Of a stretch of DNA of 7,140 nucleotides, positions 1 through 7,139 are shown one piece after another (within the stretch, counting starts at the first letter, position 1; the number at the start of each line of letters is the position of its first letter). Origin of the DNA: CAYNEO01 sp964396245 (GTDB lineage: Bacteria > Zixibacteria > MSB-5A5 > GN15 > FEB-12); contig CAYNEO010000084.1 in assembly GCA_964396245.1 (NCBI GenBank), positions 1 to 7,140 of the forward strand. Reading direction: 5' to 3'. The notes below the pieces were generated by a model. It saw nothing but the letters and a program-made list of their open reading frames with translations. It had not been told where the DNA came from and did no database searches. The position numbers were made by a program, and so were the translations under genes.

Positions 1-452
1 AGTGAAATGAGCGGTCGCTCACGTTTCTCGGCTTCCCGGGTTTGCTTGTCCTTTGAAGTGTAGTTCGGATCACCAAGGGCAGTAGAACCTGTTTGCAGCT
101 TCCCGGCCTCGTCAGACGGGGCGGTCTCAGGCTGAAGGCGGACAACCAGGGAAGTCGTCTCTCCGTCTCGAACCGCTACCGTCATCTGTACCGACTGAAA
201 TCCAACGCAGGTGATTCTTAATTGGTGCTTCCCGAACGGTACGCCGTCAAATGAGAACTCTCCGGCGACATCGGTGACAGTCGACAGCCCGAGACCGTCG
301 ATAGTGACGAATGCAGCGGCAAGCGGCGCACCGTCTTCTATACTCGAGACGGTTCCGGTAACAAATCCGGCGGCGGTGGTGGCTATTGCGGGAGCGAATC
401 CGAGGAAGCAAATCAGACCAATGGCCATTACAGTGCGTTTTGGAGTATTCAT
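1..452 (-). CDS. Exported protein with carboxypeptidase-regulatory-like domain (5' part, runs off left edge)
   Basis: Read on the minus strand, an ATG at 452-450 opens a frame that stays open for 150 codons to the window edge, so the C-terminus is missing. An AGGAG ribosome site (plus-strand 466-462) sits 9 nt upstream. Residues 1-24 form a Sec signal peptide: basic MNTPKR, a hydrophobic core, and a likely cut after PAIA. Residues about 30-107 match the carboxypeptidase D regulatory-like beta-sandwich: GTV near 33, a PLAAAFVTIDG strand, TD..GEFSFDGVPFGKH (60-76), then a VGFQS strand and an LVVRLQP end. In Bacteroidetes-like bacteria this domain heads TonB-dependent receptors and also occurs in other surface proteins. 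Residues 108-150 are polar and charged (KDKQTREAEKRERP), with no plug domain or TonB box visible, so the full function is open. The gene is divergent from the M16 operon. The domain call is firm; the protein's role is unknown. Confidence 0.85.
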   Translation of the reverse strand, partial: MNTPKRTVMAIGLICFLGFAPAIATTAAGFVTGTVSSIEDGAPLAAAFVTIDGLGLSTVTDVAGEFSFDGVPFGKHQLRITCVGFQSVQMTVAVRDGETTSLVVRLQPETAPSDEAGKLQTGSTALGDPNYTSKDKQTREAEKRERPLIS

Positions 453-461
453 GGCTCAATT

Positions 462-466
462 CTCCT
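462..466 (-). promoter_or_regulatory. Ribosome binding site of the leftward gene
   Basis: Minus-strand AGGAG lies 9 nt before the ATG at 452-450. It supports that start over the TTG at 459-457, which opens a different frame giving an Arg/His-rich product. Confidence 0.7.
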
Positions 467-645
467 GTCCAGCTTGGGTTCGCTTTACGATCTGTCCGGA
501 ATACCGGTGAGCGGATACTTTCTTCCCGGAAAATTCAGGCGTTGAACCTTCAGGGGGGACGATTGTTACAAAATCAGACGGATTTACTCGACTTTACCGG
601 GGCTGGAGGGGAAGATATTCTCGTGTTTGAAAACGCGTCAATCAC

Positions 646-656
646 TTGACAGTCAA
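646..656. repeat. Short palindrome overlapping the -35 box
   Basis: TTGAC-A-GTCAA is a perfect 5-bp inverted repeat around one central base. It covers the -35 element of the M16 operon promoter and could be half-sites for a repressor or activator. It is short enough to arise by chance, and no second copy was noticed before the other genes. Confidence 0.3.
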
Positions 657-673
657 CGGCTTTTATTTTTAAT
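646..673 (+). promoter_or_regulatory. Sigma70-type promoter for the M16 operon
   Basis: A perfect TTGACA (-35, 646-651) is followed after 16 nt by TTTAAT (668-673), which differs from TATAAT at one position. Transcription would start near 680, giving a leader of roughly 40 nt before the ATG at 722. The spacer and -10 lie in an AT-rich patch (661-674) that contrasts with the GC-rich surroundings. The -35 lies inside the palindrome TTGAC-A-GTCAA. I saw no equally good promoter for the leftward gene in 453-645. Confidence 0.65.
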
Positions 674-711
674 TGGACCCCATCTTTGTCTTCTATTGGA
701 CTCACATATTT

Positions 712-716
712 GGAGG
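712..716 (+). promoter_or_regulatory. Ribosome binding site fixing the start of the first M16 gene
   Basis: GGAGG lies 5 nt before the ATG at 722. It argues against an in-frame TTG at 686, which would put an acidic segment ahead of the basic n-region of the signal peptide and begin almost at the predicted transcription start. Confidence 0.8.
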
Positions 717-721
717 ATCGC

Positions 722-2227
722 ATGAACAAACGGACTCTGTGGCTGACAGCCGTGATGGTCTGTGCCGTTTTGGTTCTGGCCGCGGCCGGGTACGGCTTTG
801 ACTTCTCCGAGCTGGAGAGCAAAGTCCAGATGCAAACGCTGGACAACGGCCTGAAAGTCATCGTCATGGAACGACACGAGGCTCCGGTGGCCTCGTTTAT
901 CACGTACGCCAATGTCGGCGGCGTGAATGACCCGAAGGGTTACACCGGGCTGGCTCACATGTTCGAGCATATGGCCTTCAAGGGCACGACAACGCTCGGG
1001 ACGACTGACCTCAAGGATGAATTGAAGGAAATGAGGGTCGAAGATTCGATCTTTGCATTGTTGAAGGCTGAGCGCCTGAAAGGTCGGCTGGCGGACTCGG
1101 CAAAGATCAAGCAGCTGGAGCAGGCCTTCAGTCAGGCCATTGACAGTGCCGGCCAATTTGTCGTTCCGAATGCGTTCGACAATATCATGGAACGCGAAGG
1201 GGCGGTTGGCACCAACGCCGGTACCGGGATGGATCAAACAATTTACATGCTGAGCCTGCCTTCGAACAAGGTCGAGCTCTGGATGGCGATGGAATCGGAG
1301 CGTTTTCTGAACCCGGTGTTGCGTGAGATGTATCGCGAGCGAAACGTGATCGCCGAAGAACGCCGCCAGACACTGGAGAATAATCCGATACGCCGGCTTC
1401 TGACGGCCATGACGGCCGCGGCGTTCGTGGCGCACCCGTATCATGTGCCGATTGTCGGGTATATGTCCGACATCCAGAATTACACCCGTGCGGCAGCCCT
1501 GGCATATTTCAAGAAGTATTACGTTCCCTCAAACATGGCTATCGCTGTTGTCGGTGATGTCAATCCCGACGACGTATTCAAGCTGGCGAAGAAATATTGG
1601 GGGCGCATACCATACAGCCCTCCACCCGAACCCCTGAATACGGTGGAACCGAAGCAGGAAGGTGAGCGGGAGGTCATTCTCGAGGATCCGGCGCAACCTT
1701 TCCTGGCTATCGCCTGGCATATACCGGCGGAGACCGACCCGGACTTTCCGGCAATCGAGGCAATGATGGATCATCTCGGGCAGGGTCCGACTTCCATGCT
1801 GTACGAGACCATGGTTAAGAAAGACAAGATCGCCGCGGATGTAGCGTCGTTTGCCGGCTATCCCGGAACGAAGTATCCGACACTTGCCGTTGCGTATGCC
1901 ATCCCGGCTTCCGGACACAGTAATGAAGAGTGCGAGACGGCTATCCTTGGCGAGATCAAGAAGATGCAGGAGACGCCTCTTTCGGCTGAAGATGTCGAAC
2001 ACATCAAGGCCCGAGCCAAGGCGCAGTTCATCAACAGCCTGACAAGCAACATGGGCATGGCCATGCGGCTCGCGACGTACGAAATGCGATGGGGCGACTG
2101 GCGGGAGCTCTTCCGCGAGCTGGACCGCATCAACGCTGTGACGGCCGACGATATCCAAAGGGTGGCAAACAAGTATTTCACTGACGAAAATCGCACGGTC
2201 GCCATGCTAAACACAATTCAGAGCTAA
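722..2227 (+). CDS. Exported M16 family zinc metallopeptidase, catalytic subunit
   Basis: This 501-residue protein is probably the zinc-bearing half of a periplasmic M16 peptidase that degrades peptides. Residues 1-25 are a Sec signal peptide (MNKR, hydrophobic core, AAAGYG). The N-terminal M16 domain begins at QTLDNGLKVIV (38-48). The inverted zinc motif is H79-M-F-E82-H83, followed by MAFKGT. The distal zinc Glu is E213, in ERNVIAEE (206-213). HPYHVPIVGY (238-247) and YYVPSNMAIAVVGDVNP (266-282) are typical M16 landmarks. The C-terminal M16 domain (about 315-500) lacks the usual substrate-binding Arg/Tyr: in GQGPTSML the Arg position is M359, and the Tyr position is A372. Between the zinc motif and E213 there are 130 residues, about 55 more than in the partner; the extra segment (about 98-155) is charged and helical-looking. 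The next gene follows after 14 nt. Family assignment is very secure; the physiological substrate is unknown. Confidence 0.95.
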   Translation: MNKRTLWLTAVMVCAVLVLAAAGYGFDFSELESKVQMQTLDNGLKVIVMERHEAPVASFITYANVGGVNDPKGYTGLAHMFEHMAFKGTTTLGTTDLKDELKEMRVEDSIFALLKAERLKGRLADSAKIKQLEQAFSQAIDSAGQFVVPNAFDNIMEREGAVGTNAGTGMDQTIYMLSLPSNKVELWMAMESERFLNPVLREMYRERNVIAEERRQTLENNPIRRLLTAMTAAAFVAHPYHVPIVGYMSDIQNYTRAAALAYFKKYYVPSNMAIAVVGDVNPDDVFKLAKKYWGRIPYSPPPEPLNTVEPKQEGEREVILEDPAQPFLAIAWHIPAETDPDFPAIEAMMDHLGQGPTSMLYETMVKKDKIAADVASFAGYPGTKYPTLAVAYAIPASGHSNEECETAILGEIKKMQETPLSAEDVEHIKARAKAQFINSLTSNMGMAMRLATYEMRWGDWRELFRELDRINAVTADDIQRVANKYFTDENRTVAMLNTIQS

Positions 2228-2229
2228 CC

Positions 2230-2234
2230 GGGAG
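2230..2234 (+). promoter_or_regulatory. Ribosome binding site of the second M16 gene
   Basis: GGGAG lies 7 nt before the ATG at 2242 and only 4 nt before the adjacent in-frame GTG at 2239. The spacing favours the ATG. The two starts differ by a single residue. Confidence 0.65.
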
Positions 2235-2241
2235 TGGTGTG

Positions 2242-4383
2242 ATGAAAAGAATGATGTTACATACGGTGCTGATTGCGGTGATGGTGCTCGCTGTCAGCGG
2301 CGTCACGACATACGGGCAGGATGTTAAGGATCTCAAGTTCCCAAAACTGAATCCGATCGAGATTCCCAAGGTGGAGAAGCTTACGCTGGACAACGGCATG
2401 CGGCTGTACCTGCTGGTGGATAAGTCGCTGCCGGTATTCAATGTCAGCGCCCGGATCAATTGCGGCACGTATCTCGATCCGCCGGACAAGGTCGGGCTCG
2501 GTGATCTGTGTGGAACGGTCATGCGCACCGGCGGGACCGAAAAATGGACCGGTGATGAAATCGATGAGGGATTGGCCGCTATCGGCGGCAGTGTCGAGAC
2601 GAATGTCGGTCTGACCAGCGGTTCGGCGCGCGTGAATGTGCTGAGCGGTTATATCGATTACGGGCTGGATGTGCTGGCAGAAGTGCTTCGCCGGCCGGTG
2701 TTCGCCCAGGAGAAGATCGACCTGGCCAAGATGCAGGGCAGGACGTTCATTTCGCGTCGCAATGACGATATTGGCACAATAGCCCGGCGCGAATATCAGA
2801 AGCTGATCTACGGCACAGAGTCCGCGTATGCCCGCCAGACTGAATATGCCACACTCGACGCCATCACACGGGATGACCTCGTGCAATTTCACGCGACCTG
2901 GTTTCACCCGGAGAACGTCCAGATGGCAATATGGGGCGACTTTGACCGGGATTCGATCCTCGCCAAAATCAAGTCTCATTTTGGCGACTGGGAACACGGA
3001 ACGCAGGAAGTCCCGCCGCTGCCGAAGGTAGACTATAACTGGCGCAGCAAGGTATACTATATCAACAAGCCGGATGCCGATCAGTCGTATGTTCGGATGG
3101 GGCATATCGGCGGCGAGATGACCGATCCGGACTACACCGATATCATCGTCATGAATAGTATTCTCGGTGGTGGATTCGGGAGCCGACTGACCGACGAGGT
3201 TCGCACGAAGCTCGGGCTGGCTTATTCGGTGGGCGGACGGTACATCTGCAACTTTGGCTATCCCGGCTACTTCTTCGCAGTGGCCTCGACAAAGCCCGGC
3301 AGCACCATTCAGGCAGCCAGGGCCATGATAAAAGAGATCAAATCGATGCAGACGGAGCCGCCGACCAAGGAGGAAATGGAAAAGGGCAAGGACGGTTACC
3401 TGAACTCTTTCGTCTTCAATTTCGACCGTCGGTCAGAGGTTATCAACCGCATGATGACCTACGATTTCTACGGTATTCCGGAGAATTTCCTCGAGGAGGA
3501 AAAAGAAGGCGTTGAGAAAGTGACCCCGGAGGCCGTGGTCAAGGCAGCCAATGCCGATTTGCGGCCGGACGAAATGATCGTGCTGGTTGTGGGCAACGCC
3601 GAGAAATTCGATGAGCCGCTGGAATCGCTGGGACTGGGCGCGCCGGACACGGTAGACATCACGATACCATCAGGAGCAGCCGCGACCGAAGTGGTCATCA
3701 CCGATGAAACGTTGAAGAAGGGTAAGGATCTCCTGGCACAGGCGGTAGAAGCCCAGGGTGGCAAGAAGGCGTTCGGAAAGATCACGGCCGTCCACGATGC
3801 CGGGACGTATTCGATCATCACACCGCAGGGGGAGATGCCGATCAGTCTCGAGGAGACGGTGGCCTTTCCGGGGAAGCTTCGGCAGGTTGCCAATTTCATG
3901 GGACGCAATCAGTATGTCGTCATCAACGGCAAAACCGGCTGGAAGACGGGGCGCGACTCGCTGATGGCAGTCACCGACGTGGATGTCGCCAAAAATGCCG
4001 AAGATGAGGCTCGCAACACGATCGTAATATTCCAGCGTTATAACGACTCCGCGATGTATCAGCCGGTATTCGACGGCACCGGAACCGAAGGCGACAGCAA
4101 GGTTGATTACGTTGCCCTTCTGGATCCGGACGGTGAGAACATCTGCCGGCTGGCATTTGACAACACTTCGCACAAGCTGATCGCCAAGATGTGGTGGGGC
4201 GAGACTATTATGGGCGAAGGAAATGTCAAGGAAGTGTACAGCGACTTCAAAGATGTGGATGGTGTGTTGCTCCCCATGAAGACGGAGACCCTTAAAGACG
4301 GACAGAAGATAGGGGTGATGTCGTATACGACTTACGAGCTTAATCCGACAATTTCCGAGGAGACTTTTGCCAGGCCCGAATAG
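2242..4383 (+). CDS. Exported M16 family non-catalytic subunit with C-terminal LolA-like domain
   Basis: This 713-residue protein is probably the inactive partner of the upstream M16 peptidase. Residues 1-25 are a Sec signal peptide (MKRMM, hydrophobic core, TTYG before QD). The first M16 domain starts at KLTLDNGMRLYLL (46-58). Where the zinc motif belongs it has D88-L-C-G91-T92, and R167 replaces the distal Glu, so it cannot bind zinc in the family manner. The second M16 domain keeps ILGGGFGSRL with R315 and GLAYSV with Y328, the substrate-binding pair missing upstream. Residues about 482-713 are an extra module opening with a helix (LLAQAVEAQGGKKAFGKI), then strands (GTYSI, YVVINGKTGWK) and the ending DVDGVLLPMKTETLKDGQK. 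This resembles LolA/outer-membrane lipoprotein sorting folds, which bind acyl chains; that is a resemblance by eye. It is translated from the same operon and ends just before a strong terminator. A GTG one codon upstream is the alternative start. Confidence 0.93.
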   Translation: MKRMMLHTVLIAVMVLAVSGVTTYGQDVKDLKFPKLNPIEIPKVEKLTLDNGMRLYLLVDKSLPVFNVSARINCGTYLDPPDKVGLGDLCGTVMRTGGTEKWTGDEIDEGLAAIGGSVETNVGLTSGSARVNVLSGYIDYGLDVLAEVLRRPVFAQEKIDLAKMQGRTFISRRNDDIGTIARREYQKLIYGTESAYARQTEYATLDAITRDDLVQFHATWFHPENVQMAIWGDFDRDSILAKIKSHFGDWEHGTQEVPPLPKVDYNWRSKVYYINKPDADQSYVRMGHIGGEMTDPDYTDIIVMNSILGGGFGSRLTDEVRTKLGLAYSVGGRYICNFGYPGYFFAVASTKPGSTIQAARAMIKEIKSMQTEPPTKEEMEKGKDGYLNSFVFNFDRRSEVINRMMTYDFYGIPENFLEEEKEGVEKVTPEAVVKAANADLRPDEMIVLVVGNAEKFDEPLESLGLGAPDTVDITIPSGAAATEVVITDETLKKGKDLLAQAVEAQGGKKAFGKITAVHDAGTYSIITPQGEMPISLEETVAFPGKLRQVANFMGRNQYVVINGKTGWKTGRDSLMAVTDVDVAKNAEDEARNTIVIFQRYNDSAMYQPVFDGTGTEGDSKVDYVALLDPDGENICRLAFDNTSHKLIAKMWWGETIMGEGNVKEVYSDFKDVDGVLLPMKTETLKDGQKIGVMSYTTYELNPTISEETFARPE

Positions 4384-4407
4384 AGTGAAGATACCATCCA
4401 AAAAGAG

Positions 4408-4436
4408 ACCGGTCCCGGAACGGGGCCGGTTTTTTT
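4408..4436 (+). terminator. Intrinsic terminator of the M16 operon
   Basis: ACCGGTCCC (4408-4416) and GGGGCCGGT (4422-4430) form a 9-bp stem with one T-G wobble around the 5-nt loop GGAAC. A run of seven T (4430-4436) follows. It lies 25 nt after the stop codon at 4381-4383. A-rich sequence just upstream (4400-4407) can pair with the T tract and lengthen the stem. Confidence 0.9.
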
Positions 4437-4508
4437 CGTGCGGTGGAATTGTGGTGCACAAAAGGTTACGGACTAACGTCGTATCCTCGGGCAGTGAGGT
4501 CTAATCTC

Positions 4509-4537
4509 TTGACACCCGGGCAGCGGTATTGTTCATT
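4509..4537 (+). promoter_or_regulatory. Candidate promoter for the large surface protein gene
   Basis: A perfect TTGACA (4509-4514) is followed after 17 nt by TTCATT (4532-4537), a weak -10 matching 3 of 6 positions. It lies between the terminator and the GTG start at 4578, where a separate promoter is expected. The weak -10 may mean an activator or another sigma factor is used, or that the call is wrong. Confidence 0.35.
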
Positions 4538-4567
4538 AGTGTCAGTGGTGTAAGGTCATTTCATTAC

Positions 4568-4572
4568 GGGAG
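4568..4572 (+). promoter_or_regulatory. Ribosome binding site fixing a GTG start
   Basis: GGGAG lies 5 nt before GTG at 4578. No in-frame ATG occurs until residue 142, well past the signal peptide, so the GTG start is well supported. Confidence 0.75.
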
Positions 4573-4577
4573 TTGCG

Positions 4578-7139
4578 GTGAGACGGACATTCATTCAATT
4601 TAGCGTGATCGTGGTGTGCCTTGTCCTCTCGGGGCAATCGGCATTTGGCCGGAGCGCTTCTGGCCCATCATTCGAAAGGGGCAAAGAGCAGCCGCTTACG
4701 GCGGCAGCGGTACCGGCGTATTGCCTGGCAGAGCACAACGTGGGCAAGCTCGTATTGGGGGTAAGCAATTACGGAATCTTTGGCGCCGGCGACGGTTTCA
4801 TCCAGGGCAGCGCCGTGGACTGTTTCACCGGCGAGCGGGTGTTCTCCTGTGAGTATCCCAAAGGAAGCCGTACGAGATACCTCTACGCGGCGGCGTTCTG
4901 GATCGGGGCAGTGGTCGGACGCGATACACTGGTATCAGTTGGAGCCGACGGCTGGACGCAATCCCAGGAGTTTTATCCGGATGAGGCACCGTTCGGTAAC
5001 ATGATTTATCGTTCTATTACCGATCCCTCGCGGCCGGAATTCGAGAATGCGATCTCGGAACAGGACTATATCGCGGTCTACACCGACACCTTCACATCGG
5101 GAGTAGCCGGCCTGACCAACGACGAAGTTGACAACACACCCCATCAGCCTCTCCATGTGGAAGTCACGCAACGGTCCTTTGCGTGGTCATATCCGTATGC
5201 CGAAGATTTCGTCCTTTTCGATTACTCTATGAGGAATATAGGACGGGAGCGATTACGACAGGTATACATGGGGATCTATGTCGATGCCGATGTCTACCAG
5301 GAGGGTCTGCAAGGCGCGAGTGCCACCGGTTTCCAGGACGACATCTGCGGTTTCATTCAGGCGATGCCCACAAATTATGGAGGCTGCGATTGGCTGGATA
5401 CCGTGAACATTGCCTGGATCGCAGACAATGACGGTGATCTCGATAACCGTGACGGCGTTCCTGTCCCGAATGTGACCGGCACGCGAATTGTCCGCACGCC
5501 GTCGGATTCGCTGGAAGTATCATTCAACTGGTGGGTCAGCAATATGGATCCCACGCTAGATTTCGGTCCACAACGCAAGGGCAAGGTTCGTAACCTGAGC
5601 ACCGGCGGCATGGGAACGCCGGCAGGCGATAGGAACAAATACTACTTCATGCGCAACAAGGAATTTGATTACGATCAGGTGTTTACGGCGCAAATCTCGC
5701 CGACCGACCCTGATTGGGAATACCCGAACCAGAGGATCGCCAAGGACATTTCTAACGGTTACGACACGCGGTACCTTCTGTCTTTCGGACCGTTCAACGT
5801 GGATCCCGGCCAGACCCTGCCGCTGTCATTTGCCTATGTGGGCGGAATGGATTTGCACTACAAGGCAGACAATGGGAACGACAATCTGGTCAATAACTAT
5901 GACCCGCAAACCTTCTACGAAAATCTCAGCTTTTCGGATCTCGGTTTGAACTCGGTTTGGGCGTCGTGGGTGTACGACAATCCGGGCGTTGATTCGGACA
6001 GTGACGGTTACGCGGGAGAGTTTCGCGAATGCATAGACGGCGATATTGTCGACACTGTGTGGTACAAGGGAGACGGAGTTCCCGATTTTCGAGGTGCTTC
6101 TCCCCCGCCGGCGCCCACGGTCTGGGTCTATCCGCAGGTGGGCAGCATCCGGGTTCGGTGGAACGGCTTGCGTTCGGAGACCACCCGCGATGTCTTCTCG
6201 CGCGAGTATGACTTCGAGGGCTACCGGGTGTACATGGGCCGCGACGCCCGGGACGCCAGTTACAGCGTCGTATCTTCCTACGACATCGAGGACTACAACA
6301 AATGGGTATGGAGTTCTCGCAAACGGGAATGGCAGTTGAAGGATATCCCGTTCACACTGGAGGAGCTGAGGTGCCTCTACGCTGATTCCTGCAAAGATCC
6401 GTATTTTGATCCGCTCATCTATGGTCGGGGCAACCCCTACCGGCTGGTCGTGCCGGGTGGAGAGGACTCGGCGTTTTATTTCGAGCCGCAGGATTTCAAC
6501 CGTTCGGAACTGGGCGTGACCACCGGGATTCAGAAGGTATATCCGGAGCAGCCGTATCCGAGCAACTTGAATCCGGATTCGGCCCGGGCGGACGAGTTGA
6601 CGGACGACGGCTACCTGAAGTATTTTGAATACGAGTACACGATTGACGGGCTGTTGCCGACGGTGTCGTACTACGTGAATGTCACGGCCTTCGATTACGG
6701 GTCGCCGCAGTCCGACCTGGCGTCTTTGGAGACATCGAAGACGCTGAACCCGAAGCAGACTTACCCGATGCCGACGTCGCGGGATGTGGCCGCCCGGGAT
6801 TTGCAGGTGTACACGTACCCGAACCCGTACAAGGGGGACGGGAGCTACCTGGAGAAGGGATTTGAAGGTCGGGATGCCGATTATTTGATCCCGGACCGGC
6901 TGCGTCGGATTCATTTTGCCAATTTACCGGCCAGGTGCACGATTCGGATTTACACGCTGGACGGTGATCTGGTTCGTGAGATTGTTCATGATATGGACCC
7001 TGCCGATCCGCTGGCGTCGCATGACGAATGGGATCTGATCACGCGCAACACTCAGATGGTGGTATCGGGTATCTACTACTGGACGGTGGAGGACGAGAAC
7101 GGCAACACCCAGATCGGCAAGCAGGTTATTATCATGTGA
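4578..7139 (+). CDS. Large exported multidomain protein with C-terminal FlgD-like/T9SS-like sorting module
   Basis: This complete protein of 853 residues starts at GTG and ends in TGA one base before the window edge. Residues 1-24 are a Sec signal peptide (RRTF, IVVCLVL, QSAFG). Residues about 50-460 form a beta-rich region with no fold I can name; it contains LFDYSMRNIG (213-222), YVDADVY and an acidic loop DNDGDLDN (283-290). A second acidic loop, DSDSDG (472-477), and GDGVPDF (498-504) resemble calcium-binding loops. A fibronectin-III-like domain begins near PPPAPTVWVYP (509-519), with IRVRWNG and DFEGYRVYMG (545-554), and is interrupted by a long insertion (about 570-670). Residues about 744-853 are the C-terminal module: TYPNPYKG, IHFANLPARCTIRIYTLDG, WDL and GIYYWTVEDENGN..GKQVII. 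This matches FlgD Ig-like or type IX secretion type A sorting domains. Cys pairs C82/C91, C257/C270 and C599/C605 could form disulfides. It is probably a surface or secreted structural protein; its function is unknown. Confidence 0.9.
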   Translation: MRRTFIQFSVIVVCLVLSGQSAFGRSASGPSFERGKEQPLTAAAVPAYCLAEHNVGKLVLGVSNYGIFGAGDGFIQGSAVDCFTGERVFSCEYPKGSRTRYLYAAAFWIGAVVGRDTLVSVGADGWTQSQEFYPDEAPFGNMIYRSITDPSRPEFENAISEQDYIAVYTDTFTSGVAGLTNDEVDNTPHQPLHVEVTQRSFAWSYPYAEDFVLFDYSMRNIGRERLRQVYMGIYVDADVYQEGLQGASATGFQDDICGFIQAMPTNYGGCDWLDTVNIAWIADNDGDLDNRDGVPVPNVTGTRIVRTPSDSLEVSFNWWVSNMDPTLDFGPQRKGKVRNLSTGGMGTPAGDRNKYYFMRNKEFDYDQVFTAQISPTDPDWEYPNQRIAKDISNGYDTRYLLSFGPFNVDPGQTLPLSFAYVGGMDLHYKADNGNDNLVNNYDPQTFYENLSFSDLGLNSVWASWVYDNPGVDSDSDGYAGEFRECIDGDIVDTVWYKGDGVPDFRGASPPPAPTVWVYPQVGSIRVRWNGLRSETTRDVFSREYDFEGYRVYMGRDARDASYSVVSSYDIEDYNKWVWSSRKREWQLKDIPFTLEELRCLYADSCKDPYFDPLIYGRGNPYRLVVPGGEDSAFYFEPQDFNRSELGVTTGIQKVYPEQPYPSNLNPDSARADELTDDGYLKYFEYEYTIDGLLPTVSYYVNVTAFDYGSPQSDLASLETSKTLNPKQTYPMPTSRDVAARDLQVYTYPNPYKGDGSYLEKGFEGRDADYLIPDRLRRIHFANLPARCTIRIYTLDGDLVREIVHDMDPADPLASHDEWDLITRNTQMVVSGIYYWTVEDENGNTQIGKQVIIM

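Noticed and set aside
247..459. Minus-strand 70-codon frame starting at TTG
   Set aside because: The product is extremely rich in Arg and His. The overlapping frame from ATG 452 has the ribosome site, signal peptide and domain.
496..507. CCGG-AATA-CCGG possible hairpin in the leader of the leftward gene
   Set aside because: The stem is only 4 bp, with no T tract and no extension. This is expected by chance in GC-rich DNA.
211..510. Plus-strand 99-codon frame at the left end
   Set aside because: It lies antisense to the signal peptide and beta domain of the leftward gene, has no ribosome site, and its product shows no domain pattern.
572..580. TTGT-T-ACAA small palindrome in the intergenic region
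   Set aside because: It is too short to support an operator call and has no matching promoter element or second copy nearby.
686..721. Upstream TTG start for the first M16 gene
   Set aside because: It would precede the GGAGG site and place acidic residues ahead of the signal peptide's basic n-region. The predicted transcription start is only about 6 nt away.
653..1444. Minus-strand 263-codon frame antisense to the M16 gene
   Set aside because: It is a shadow frame rich in Arg, His and Gln with no ribosome site; the plus strand has an unmistakable M16 protein.
5826..6914. Minus-strand 362-codon frame antisense to the surface protein gene
   Set aside because: It is long only because of codon bias on the plus strand; the product is Arg/Val-rich and low in variety, with no recognisable domain.
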